From Dactylorhiza incarnata (taxonomy: Eukaryota > Streptophyta > Magnoliopsida > Asparagales > Orchidaceae), in assembly GCA_033032865.1 (NCBI GenBank), contig JAWHQI010000099.1, positions 5,197,501 to 5,261,500 of the forward strand: 64,000 nt of DNA, written 5' to 3'. A program made the translations under genes and the position numbers. Positions 52,517-62,316 of this stretch are shown here, piece after piece (the stretch's first letter is position 1; each line of letters starts with the position of its first letter). Under the pieces are notes generated by a model. That model ran no database searches. It was given only the letters and a program-made list of their open reading frames with translations, and had not been told where the DNA came from.

Positions 52517-54853
52517 TCAATTGCCCTTAGGAACCCAAACCGATTTGGGTCCTTGGCTTCTTGTTAGATGACCACCACTTGGAATGTTAACATTGCGAGG
52601 GGTCATTCTTGCATTGTTAATCCGTGGAGTCGTGACATTTCTCGGATTAAACCAACAATCTATGGCAAAGTGACCAACCTTGCCACAACACCAACAATCG
52701 AATCGATTGTACCTTCTCTTTGTCTCCTGTTTTGCCTTTTGAATGGGAGGTGCAACAGGAGTGACTTTCTTAGTGGAAGTTTTCTTAGAAGTGGGGGCCT
52801 CATGGTGACAGCACACACATGGCTCCAACTTCTTCTCAACAGATTTGGGTGCAATCATTTTAATTTTTGGTGCTTTCTTGTGAGCTGATCCGTGAACAAA
52901 TGGACCATGATCTTTGAGGATTATTTCTTCATGAGGAGCTTTGAATGGAGAGTTGTCAAAGTTTCGGGGAAAGATCCATCCTTGATATCTATTACTAGGT
53001 TCAACATGTGTTGGCCTAGCAAGATGACCGTAGGATGAATCAAAGTCAAACGGGTTTGATGGAAAAATGACCTTCCTGAATGAAGGTTGACTTTGATTGG
53101 CAGTTCCCTTCCCTTTCACGGCTCTCTTCTCAGCAGCCTTACTACTTTCAGCCTTATGACCAATTCCACTACCCTTCGCAGGAGCAGAAAACCTATCAAT
53201 GAATGGAAGAATAGTCTTAGGCTTCGAGAAGCTTTCTACGAGCTTCCTTTCCGCCTTCAACTTATCTTCTAGTTCATTTATAGTTTTCTCCTTTAGATTC
53301 AACAACTCAGTGGAGCTTTTCAGTTCGTCTTTCAAGAGTTGGATTTCATCTTTGAGAGGAGTTAGTTGTTCAACTTCCTCCCTCAAAGCTAATTCCACTG
53401 TCTTGAGAGATTCAATTTCTTTTGACTTGGACTTGACGACCTTGCGGCACTTGTCAAATCCTTTCACAAGGGCTTCATACTGAGTTATTAACTTAGAGTC
53501 CTCCTCTGAGGAGTAGCCTTCATTTGCTATGGATGCAGTCTCATCTTCAGAAGCAGACAGAGGGGTATGAGAGTTTACCTTCCCCTTATAAGAGGAGTCG
53601 CCTATTTCTTCGTCTAGATGTGCCATTATCCCAAAGAAGGCTTCTTCATCTGAGCTTGACGCATCAGAGTCACTGTCGCTCAGAGTCTTGGCCTTTTTGG
53701 GGAGGAGGCTCTTTTCTTTCTTCTTTCCTTTAAAGGATCTCTTTTCTTCCTTCTTTGATCCTTCTTTCTTTTTGTATGGACACTCGGCTATTACGTGTCC
53801 TGGCTTATTGTAGCAATAACAAATAATGTCAGTAGAATCAAATTTGTTCGGTTTAGATTTATACCTGTCATTATAGTAGTCCTTCTTGTGATGATCACCA
53901 TCACGTCTTGATCTTCTGTGATCAAATGCAGTGGATTGGCCTCTCTTCTGCTTTATTTTATTCAGAAGTCTTTTGAATTGCTTGGAGAGAAGAGAAAATT
54001 CTCCATCAGACATCTCTGAACCTGAGGGGCTGGCATCAGACTCATCCTCATCAGAAGATGGTCTCCTGGCAGGTGGGAGAGCCTTGCTCTTTCTTGAGCT
54101 TTCAGCTTTTAGGGCAGAGGACTTCTCCCTTCCAGAGGCCCTGACCCCCTCTTCTTCAGCTTTGCGGGAATTTAGCTTCAACTCATGGGACAGGAGCTTA
54201 CCAAACAACATTTGTGGCTCCGTGGTTCCGAACTTTCCGAATTCTCTGATGGCTATAACCTTGGTGTCCCATTCTTTCGTCAGGGATCTCAGAAATTTGT
54301 CATTTAGTTCGCCAGTTGTGAATTCTCTATCATAGTTCCTAAGACCATTTACGATCTTGAAGAACTTCTCGTAGGTGTCAGAAATGGAGTCTCTTGGATC
54401 TTGCTTGAATGCTTCGTATTCTTGGTTCAGCAATGATCTTCGGTCATCCCTCACTTCTTCGGTCCCTTCCATCAGAACGACTAGTGAATACCACATTTCT
54501 TTAGCAGATTTGCAGTGAAGCAGATTTTGCAACATTGAATCATCAACTGCACCTGCTATGATATTCTTTGCTTTCTTGTCTAGGGCCACTAGAGCGATCT
54601 CATCTTTGTTTAGTTCCAACATCTTCTTCGGGATCATGATGGTGGAGTTTATTGAAGATGGTTTAATCGGAATATGGGGACCTTCTTCCACGATCTGAAA
54701 TATTCTTGGGTCGGCAGCTTCCATGTAGAATCTTACTCTTTCCTTCCACATAGGAAAGTTCTCTTTGGTGCAGACTGGCAACTTGACGGAATCCTTGGCC
54801 TTATCCATTCCAGACATATTTGCTTTAGCAACTAGATGAGGAGTCTTGTTCAA
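52517..54853 (-). CDS. gag: Sirevirus Gag
   Basis: A 778-codon minus-strand ORF starting 30 bases inside the PBS. Residues 20-230 form the copia Gag core (WKERVRFYMEAADP, KEMWYSLVVLMEGTEEVRD, FFKIVNGLRNY). A Lys/Asp-rich linker and a CYCYNKPGHVIAEC motif near residue 350 follow; this resembles a CCHC knuckle but has Cys shifted by one. Residues about 450-545 are a coiled coil. A regular knuckle CWCCGKVGHFAIDC lies near residue 730, and VWVPKGN ends the protein. A longer Gag with a coiled coil and two knuckles is typical of Sireviruses. The start at 54853 or Met13 (54817) are both possible. It ends in TGA at 52517-52519. Confidence 0.93.
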   Translation of the reverse strand: MNKTPHLVAKANMSGMDKAKDSVKLPVCTKENFPMWKERVRFYMEAADPRIFQIVEEGPHIPIKPSSINSTIMIPKKMLELNKDEIALVALDKKAKNIIAGAVDDSMLQNLLHCKSAKEMWYSLVVLMEGTEEVRDDRRSLLNQEYEAFKQDPRDSISDTYEKFFKIVNGLRNYDREFTTGELNDKFLRSLTKEWDTKVIAIREFGKFGTTEPQMLFGKLLSHELKLNSRKAEEEGVRASGREKSSALKAESSRKSKALPPARRPSSDEDESDASPSGSEMSDGEFSLLSKQFKRLLNKIKQKRGQSTAFDHRRSRRDGDHHKKDYYNDRYKSKPNKFDSTDIICYCYNKPGHVIAECPYKKKEGSKKEEKRSFKGKKKEKSLLPKKAKTLSDSDSDASSSDEEAFFGIMAHLDEEIGDSSYKGKVNSHTPLSASEDETASIANEGYSSEEDSKLITQYEALVKGFDKCRKVVKSKSKEIESLKTVELALREEVEQLTPLKDEIQLLKDELKSSTELLNLKEKTINELEDKLKAERKLVESFSKPKTILPFIDRFSAPAKGSGIGHKAESSKAAEKRAVKGKGTANQSQPSFRKVIFPSNPFDFDSSYGHLARPTHVEPSNRYQGWIFPRNFDNSPFKAPHEEIILKDHGPFVHGSAHKKAPKIKMIAPKSVEKKLEPCVCCHHEAPTSKKTSTKKVTPVAPPIQKAKQETKRRYNRFDCWCCGKVGHFAIDCWFNPRNVTTPRINNARMTPRNVNIPSGGHLTRSQGPKSVWVPKGN

Positions 54854-54881
54854 GGTGTTAGCCTTATAGCGAACAACCTCC

Positions 54882-54892
54882 CTCTGATACCA
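54882..54892 (-). promoter_or_regulatory. Primer-binding site, initiator tRNA-Met
   Basis: The minus strand reads TGGTATCAGAG, two bases inside the 5' LTR. This is the standard copia PBS. Confidence 0.9.
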
Positions 54893-54894
54893 AT

Positions 54895-56405
54895 TGAAAG
54901 TATCTAGTTGCGGCCTAAATCACCTAGAGGGGGGTGAATAGGTGGATTCTATGTCTTTATGCGGAATTAAAAAATTTAACACAGAAAAGCAAACAATCAA
55001 ACACAGCACAGACACAAGGATTTTATAGAGGTTCCCCGATGTGGGTAGTCCTCTTTCCCGCCTCGCCTATCTAGCACTACGAGGCTAGACTCGGCTACTT
55101 CACCAATCTCAGATTATAACTAATCTTATACCTCGGAGTCCAAACTCCTACAACTCGGAGTATACCACTCCTACAACTCGGAGTATAACAACTCCTACAC
55201 CTCGGAGTAAACAACTCCTACAAATAATCTCGGAGTGAAAACTCCTACAAAAGAAAATATTGAAACAAAAAAATACTTCTTCTTAACCTCTAAAGAGATT
55301 AACTTCAGATCTTGCAAACTGAGTCTTCTTCTTAACCTTGAAAGAAAGCTTGGCACTTGAAAGAAGTGGAAGAGAGAAGACTTGGCTAACCAGATCTGAA
55401 TAGGACCTTTGACTTACTTGAAAGAATCTTCAATAAAGAGAGCAACAATAAGATCAAAGGCCTTCTTCTGAGAAATCTCTAACAACAATAGAGAAAGGAT
55501 CTTGAGCAGCAAATGTTAGGTCTCAGAAATCTTGTTCAGCAAAAGAGAAAGGAGATCGACTTTTTGCCTTTTCTGAACTATCGGCTGAAGAGAGATGTTT
55601 TGATCAAAAATTAAGAAGAGCCCCTTGCCCTAAAATAAGGATTTATTTATAGGGAGGACTTCAACGACTAGTGCGACAAAGAAGGGAGAGGCGACACGTG
55701 TACTGATCATGGTGGCTAACCCTAATTGTCGAAAACGAAACAAAGATTTGAAATCCATCTTTCCGTCATTCGTCGAGACTTCACGTGAACATCCGACGAA
55801 TTGACTTAGCTGCATAAATTTCTTCATAACTCAGCCAAAATGACCTCTGTCAGCATTCGTCGGGATTCGTCGGAATGACCCGAGTCATCTCGATGAATGG
55901 ACTTGGCTACAGAATTTTCTTCACAACTCAGCCAAAATGGCCTCTGTCAGCATTCGTCGGGATTCGTCGGAATGACCCGAGTCATCTCGACGAATGGACT
56001 TAGCTGCAGAATTTTCTTCTAAACCAAGACAAAGGTCTTCTGTCTGGATTCGTCGGGATTCGTCGGAATGACCCGAGTCATCTCGACGAATTGACTCAGC
56101 AGAATTTTTCTTTTCTTCTGAAAACCTGCTCCACTCCTCAACCTTGAAAGCCTTCAGTTATGAGTATATGAAGTGCACCCCAAAAGAGAGATTACACATG
56201 GACCAACACTTTGTTCTATACAATGAGGGATTACATTGTCTAGAACTGTGTTTGGTGATCCATTGCAACCTGACTTTGGTACGCACTTAGCATTAAGGCC
56301 TGTCATAACACATCTAAACAAAAGTCATCAAATGCAAATACAATTCATTTTAGTTTACTAGGGGACATCTTCAAATCAAGGTGATTGTGGACACAATACC
56401 CAACA
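54895..56405 (-). mobile_element. Sirevirus 5' LTR
   Basis: A 1,511-bp partner of 38265-39799 with the same termini, ~23-bp repeats (55135-55250), TATA box (55641-55651) and ~97-bp repeats (55785-56100). It differs by about 20 substitutions and one missing repeat unit. Confidence 0.93.
55641..55651 (-). promoter_or_regulatory. TATA box of the Sirevirus 5' LTR
   Basis: ATTTATTTATA, read TATAAATAAAT on the minus strand, about 740 bases from the LTR's inner end and just downstream of the ATTCGTCGG array. Confidence 0.65.
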
Positions 56406-57450
56406 AGGTCAACTACATGACCAATATCAAAATCCCTCTCACCCAAGTAAACTCCATAGTCAGTGGAAATCACTGGTCTTCTCTGCGAAATAGATCTCCT
56501 AACAGGTGGATGAACCTCCTAAGCTTATGGAGGAACCTCAACAGGGATCAGTGGTAAAACAGGATCCACAGCCTCTACGTGCTCTGTCACGGGTTCAGAC
56601 ACGATAGGATATCCTACCAATGGAACGGATAAATTAATAGGCACGATTTTATCGACTTTGCTACCTGGGTGAGAGCAACTCGGTTCGTCAGCAACATCTA
56701 ATTCCAAAAATTTAGTTGTTTGTGATTCTACTATTCTGGGTCCTCCTAAAAGGGAATAAAACCTAAATCCCTTCGAATGATCTGGGTACCCTATGAAAAA
56801 GCAATGACAAGACCTAGGGGCAATTTTACTCTCTGATGGATCATAAAGGTGGACTTTTGCAGGACAACCCCAAACTCGCAAATGATTAAGGATGGGTCGC
56901 CTACCAGTCCACAACTCAAATGATGTTTTGGGTACTGACTTTGAAGGAACTCTATTGAGGATAAAAACCGCAGTTTTAAGTGCCTCACCCCACAAAAACT
57001 CAGGAAGATTCATCCTACTCATCATGTTCCTCATCATTTCCTTATGGGTGCGATTACGCCTTTCGGCCACACCATTTTGCTCAGGACTACCCGACATGGA
57101 GTACTGGGCAACAATGTTGCAGCTCTCCAAGTATCTGGCAAACAGACCTTTATGTTGCCTGGAGGTTCATCATGTCTACCAAAATACTCACAACCTCTGT
57201 CAGACCTAACAATCTTGATGACTTTCCCTATTTGCTTTTCAACCTCAGTCTTGAAAAGCTTGAACATGTCAAGAGATTCAGATTTTTCTTTAATTAAGTA
57301 CAAATATTCAAAATGGGAGTAGTCATCAATGAAGGTAATGGAGAAAGTGTTCTTACAGTGGATAGATGAATAAGGTCCACTAATGTCCGTATGAATAACC
57401 TCCAACAGATCTGAACTATGAGTTGAGCCTTTCCTTTTAATCTTGTTCAT
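56406..57450 (-). pseudogene. Old copia integrase remnant
   Basis: Continuation of the copia split at 38264. 57450-57140 has LEVIHTDISGPY, FIDDYSHFEYLYLI and VKIVRSDRGCEYFG with two catalytic Asp. After a frame change, 57130-56525 has [20 protein letters not shown] with the catalytic Glu, then [27 protein letters not shown] and [14 protein letters not shown]. The series matches Angela/Tork-type integrase. A stop at 56525-56527 and further stops precede the Sirevirus junction. Confidence 0.88.
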
Positions 57451-58151
57451 CTTACCTCTGCAGCAGTCAACATATGTCTCTAGGTCACTGAAGTCAAGGG
57501 TAGGGAGAATATTTTCCTTAATTAATCTTTCAACTATTTCCCTAGATATATGACTTAATCTTTTATGTCAAAGCATAAATGACTGTTCCTTAATTAGAGG
57601 TCTTTTACTGGCAATATTTTCTATAATATAGGAAGTAGCATAAATGTTCGTAGGAGAAAGACATAAACTATATAATCCGCTAGATAATGAACAATGGCCT
57701 ATAATTCGCGATACATAAGAAATATCAATAAAACCAGCATTAATGTTAAAGCCAAAATGTAGTTTATCTAAAGCAGATACATAAATCAAGTTCCTTCTAA
57801 ACAAAGGAATATAGAAAATGTCTCTCAACAAAAGTAAAAATCTAGAAGAAAGGACTAAACGAACATCTCCTATGAACTCCACCTCCACTTCAACATTATT
57901 GCCAATTGTCAGTCTGCACTCACCCTTACTTGGCCTCCTCCTTTTGATGAACCCTTGTAGTGTGTAAGCAACATGATTAGTTGATCCACTATCGAGCCAC
58001 CAGGAACTTGACGGGGCTTCAATTAAATTGGATTCACAAAGGACAAGGGCTGGGGGACTACCTGAAGGTGCAAAACAACGCTTCCCCATCCAACACTTAA
58101 ATTTTAGGCACTCATTTTTCATGTGTCCCTTCTTCTTACAGAAGAAACAAC
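57451..58151 (-). pseudogene. Old copia zinc knuckle, protease and GAG-pre-integrase remnant
   Basis: In one minus-strand frame: a CCHC knuckle CFFCKKKGHMKNEC at about 58145-58105, protease WWLDSGSTNHVA with Asp-Ser-Gly near 58000, and NLIYVSALDKLHFGF. After a stop at 57568-57570 comes HKRLSHISREIVERLI, part of the integrase zinc domain. The frame differs from the upstream Gag, so at least one frameshift lies near 58150. Confidence 0.82.
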
Positions 58152-58857
58152 TTAGAGGCTTCTTTCCATTAATGCCTTACTAGTGGAAGCGGGCATGTCA
58201 GGAGATTTGAAAGGAGCTTTGGACTTCTTCTTCCTAGTTTTCTTAAATGCGGGCTTGGAGACAAGAAGAGCAGTATGAGTCTTCTCATTCTTGAGCTTCT
58301 CCTCTTTAGCAGCACAGTGTGTTATTAAGTCATTTATCTTCCACGCCTCATCTTTGGAGTTGTAGGTCATCTTCAGTATCCTGAACTCTGCAGGGAGGGT
58401 GTTGAGTGCTTGATGCACTATCAACGCTTCAGGGAGACTGATCTCCATCTCCTACAATTTGGTCTGAAAGTAGACCATATATAGTATGTAATCACGGACA
58501 TCGCCTCCTCCCGAATACCTCATGGAGAAAAGGTCCTGTATCAGCATCCCGATCTTAGCATTTGAAGACACCTTATATCTCTGCCCCACGACAGTCAGAA
58601 AATCCCTAGCGATGATGGCATCAGGCAGACCACTCAGAAAGTTCTCCGGGATGGAACGCTTCATAGTCAACAAACATATTTTGTTAGACTTATTCCAGGC
58701 AGCATAATGGTCTTTATCAGCTTGAGTGTTGGTCGTTGTGAGCTCTGTAGACTGATCGGTACTCATGGCCATCTCAATATCAGCCATATGAAGGGAGAAC
58801 ATTATGTGAGACTTCCATCTCTTGAAATTTGACCCAGTGAGCTTCTCTATGGTCGCC
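58152..58857 (-). pseudogene. Old copia Gag remnant
   Basis: Minus-strand Gag in one frame with a TAG at 58452-58454. The N-terminal part reads IEKLTGSNFKRWKSHIMFSL from about 58850, ahead of the ATG at 58802, so the original start codon seems lost. Then come DKDHYAAWNKSNKICLLTMK and AKIGMLIQDLFSMRYSGGG-like sequence. The second part has LPEALIVHQALNTLPAEFRI and a Lys-rich end. It bound element RNA in the living copy. Confidence 0.82.
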
Positions 58858-58925
58858 TATTATTATGGATTGTAAAGTTGACTGAAAGTAAAGAGAAAAT
58901 AAAACGGATCAGACTAATAGAGCAA
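58858..58925. other. 5' leader of the old copia
   Basis: AT-rich, no gene. It lies between the Gag remnant and the LTR inserted at 58926. No PBS or 5' LTR of the copia is seen before the insertion; they may lie beyond the window. Confidence 0.4.
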
Positions 58926-60764
58926 TGATGAGTCCAATTTATATAGGGTTTTTTGGACTCATCTGGGCTCGTTTTTATGCACATGCACTTCACATTTAGT
59001 TTATTATTGCTTATATTTCACTTGAACACATTTCTTCATGAAGTGCACTGTTTAGGCACGCGGTGGCGTGCAATTGCATGCTTTATTGTTGGGGGTAAGC
59101 ACATTGTGCTCCCCATTCTTTTTATGTTATTATGCTTGTGCTGGAGGTGTGCTCCTAGTGTTTGGATTTGCTGTGCAAGTGGGTAGATCTCTATTTTTCC
59201 CAAATTTCATATCTGTATGAATCACATGGTTGTTTGTTTCCTTGATGCACGATCGGTGCGACCGTGCACTTTCATCTATTGCTTAAAATGGCAATCTGCC
59301 CCACTCGTGCGTTTTGTTTCCACACGGGCAGTTTGCCCATAGGTGAGTAAAATTGCACGAGCCCATGTTTATGTCCGAATATTTATGTAATTATCGCCCA
59401 TGTGTTTGCTTCACGCATGTTGGATTCAACCGTGCGCGAAGGAAACACACAATCTCTCCTTGTTGGCCTATTTTCCAGGTGCTCTGGATTTGCCCGTGCA
59501 TTTTTACGCACAGTCAATTTCGATCGTGCATGAGTAAAATCGCACGTGCGCTCTACTTCGTCTTCCGGGGCTTCCTGGGCAATTAATATCGCACGGTACA
59601 CGCACGGTCTTTCATTCGACTATATGTGACCAAATTCTGACTTTTTTACTATAAAAGTTGCAGACTTTGCCCTAGACCAGATCCATCTGCTCCTTCGAGC
59701 CAAGAATTGCTGCTCCGCCCTTTTTTGCTGTTCCATCACCGCCCACCATTTGGAGGTGCTCCGGACACATTCTTGGCTAAAATCTTGAGCTGGAGTATCC
59801 TCTCAGCCACCTCGCATCATCCAAGCACTTCAAGGAGAGGATTCTACACTCATCTTCATCGCCAAGCAAGGAGTTCTTTGCATTGGATGTGGCCGAACTG
59901 TAATATACTGGAGAAGATGGGTCTATTGGGAGGAAGTGACAACCCTCCTCTACCACGAAAGATAGTTGGGACCGAGCTAAGACGCGGATTGACAACTCAA
60001 CGATTCCTACCTTGAATCTACAACGAGCCTCCGGATTTGGCTGTATCTCTTGCATTTTTTCTCCTCTTGGACTATAGTTGTTAGTGTAATCTTCATTATT
60101 TGAAGATGTTTACACTCAACAGTTGGTTTAATCTTCATTTCACTGTTATGAAATGTTATTATTCTTATATGAGTGCTTGAGGTGAGCTATTATGCTAATT
60201 GTGGCGTGAGTGTTTGGGTTTGCTACACTAGCAATTGCTAGGTGTGAGATTTGTGACGAGGTGCTTGCGACCCTCATTCTGCTAGTGTGACCCACTTCAT
60301 CCGCACGCCTTCTCGTCCATCCACGCAGCGAAGCGGTGCTAACAGACCGAATAATCCATCCGCCTAGCCAAGAGGTGCTAACGGCCCTTACTACTTTCCA
60401 CAGTTACTCTCACCTCATTCGCTTGCCTACTCGTCCATCCGCCATGCGAATCAGTACATAGCGGTCTGCATAGTTTTCATTCGCCCGGCGAAGCAGTGCA
60501 TAGCGTTCTGCATAGTAGTGTTAATTTAGGTTACTTTTATTTTGTTTCCTATAAACCAAAACCAAACCTCCCGCAACCCATCCGCTCACAAGGACTTCAA
60601 TCTCAAGTCCTTCCTCAAAAGTAAACTCCACCTTACTGTGTTCCTTTGAGATTCTATACTCGGGGATTCACTCCTCATTTTATATTACATGAACGATCGG
60701 TACACTACCATTTTGTGCTGCAGTCTTGCTACCCCCTATAGCGGTGTGCTTGATTCGCATATCA
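58926..60764 (+). mobile_element. CCHC-LTR 5' LTR, plus strand
   Basis: A 1,839-bp LTR, TGATGAGTCC to GCATATCA. U3 has worn gcacgacc/ggtcgtgc-like motifs at about 59240-59610, and a TATA box TATAAAAG lies at 59650-59657. The conserved block before the PBS includes GAACGATCGGTACACTACC and GCAGTCTTGCTACC, the counterpart of the arms of the hairpin at 2594-2744. Confidence 0.9.
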
Positions 60765-60770
60765 AGTTTT

Positions 60771-60789
60771 TGGCATCATTGTCGGGGAA
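60771..60789 (+). promoter_or_regulatory. Primer-binding site, tRNA-Asp type
   Basis: TGGCATCATTGTCGGGGAA, six bases after the LTR end, diverged from but clearly related to the complement of the plant tRNA-Asp 3' end. Confidence 0.75.
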
Positions 60790-61023
60790 CACAGTCGTGT
60801 GAGTTTCTTGAGAGAGAGAGCTGAGAGATAATGTTCTTTTCCCTTTGTTTATACCATTTTCATCTTTGTTTTAGTTCTTAGAATTTGTCGTTTTAAATTT
60901 CTTTATTCCTTATCTATTTTGTGATTTATCTAAAGTAGACATTCATTTTTATTATTATTTCTTATGTGTAGTTAATTCTTGCAAAGAAATTTTATCTGTT
61001 GGTGAATTCTCCCCCGCTACACC

Positions 61024-62316
61024 ATGTTTTCTGCTTTTAATATCTGTTGTAGATGTTGTGGAGATTATAATCATTCTAGTGATAAATGCCCCGCTGGAGA
61101 TAGTGGGCATAATTCTCGAGGCCCGGTGTATGGAACACCGTCCTATTACGATACTTCATACACCATACCCAAGTCTTATGGTCACTCTTCTTCACACCAT
61201 TTACAGTTTTTATATTCCTCTTCGGCCCCGTCTGGCCTGAGGAGTAATGGAAAATGGTGTTTGTGTTGTCATAGCACCGAGCACGCATTGAAAGATTGTG
61301 CAGAATTTCAGTGCCAGTTGAAGGAGGATGATGAAGCTGATGTTCTTATCATTCAATCCACCTCTCATTTGGGTGCTCATTCTAATTCTGATGATATATT
61401 CGTAGTACCACCTTGTCTATGGGGGACTGCTGCGGATATCACCATCAGACTTTCTGTTGATCGGTGTGACGACATAGTGTAGAGCTCCCTCCTGGAGCAT
61501 TCATCCCTTCTTTTGGATTCACCGCCGGAGGAACCTGTGCACATTTTCTATGATGATGTTATTACCTCTGTTTCTCCGCTTTCTTTGCAAGAACTCTCTA
61601 CACCTATTTTTGGTGAGTTGGTTGATGTTGTTAGGGTTTAGGGAAGTTGATTCGAAGCCTGAGGCTGCGCCAAAGTGGGATGAGGATGTTATTCTCTCCG
61701 ATGGGGAGTGTGACTCCTTGAAACACGATGATGCACCGAGGAAGGATGAGGAGGAAACCCTTTCTGCTGAGGAGGTTTGCACTTCCTTATCAGATGAGGA
61801 GGTCCAAATCAACACCGAGGACCTCGAGCTCTCGGATTCCCCTCGCTATGACTCATATGATACCGACAGTGATCTATGCTTGGATCATGCTCTGATTTTT
61901 GATTATTTATGTCATTCTTCTCCATAATTTCCTGACCCCCCCCCCCCCTTCTTCTGAGTCTGAGCCTATGCAGGTTGATTCTTCACAGGGACTCCTTGAG
62001 GACTTGGATTCAAGTCATTGATGAGAGCATCTTTGTATGTAAGGAAGTTGATCCCATCTCCATTGCGGAAGCTCCATCAATGGACTTCTCCTCCTGCTTC
62101 CTCCCTGATGACGACACCTCACAGGGCAAGGATATTTTTGGTGAGATGAGTGAGGATTCCTCCTCCTTTTACATTCTCTTCCCTCTACCTGTGAGGAGCA
62201 GGTATGAATATTTAGGTAGATGGGTATTTGTTTTATCTCTATATCGATACCCGTTACCGAAATGGATAATGGAACATTTACCTATTCACTTTTCTTTTCA
62301 TAGACCGAATAGCTAG
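61024..62316 (+). pseudogene. CCHC zinc-knuckle acidic protein, broken copy with two knuckles
   Basis: Plus-strand relative of 48091-49296. The first part (from ATG 61024) has two knuckles: CRCCGDYNHSSDKC near residue 11 and CLCCHSTEHALKDC near residue 80. A TAG at 61480-61482 interrupts it, and the same frame continues to a stop near 61642. The acidic part (WDEDVILSDGE, DEEETLSAEEVC) is in another frame to 61927. After a run of 13 C at 61936-61948 the first frame resumes and ends with the conserved LFPLPVRSRYEYLGRW, SLYRYPLP and HFSFHRP at 62316. So there is one stop and two frameshifts. The intact copy lacks the first knuckle. Confidence 0.8.
61936..61948. repeat. Poly-C run of 13 at a frameshift
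   Basis: Thirteen C in a row lie between two parts of the broken ORF that are in different frames. A length change by slippage, or a sequencing error in the run, would explain the shift. Confidence 0.85.

Larger units (their letters stand above)
38265..56405 (-). mobile_element. Sirevirus-type copia element, nearly complete
   Basis: LTRs 38265-39799 and 54895-56405, gag 52517-54853, pol 51211-52509 continued at 42841-44694, and an env-like ORF 40000-42534. Direction is minus. The PBS (TGGTATCAGAG) is at 54882-54892 and a polypurine tract (AATAGGGGCAGAT) at about 39800-39814. Flanks are GGGTC (38260-38264) and AGGTC (56406-56410), a target duplication with one change. About 20 differences between LTRs by eye suggest a fairly recent insertion. 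It sits in the old copia RT and was later split by a CCHC-LTR element. Confidence 0.93.
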
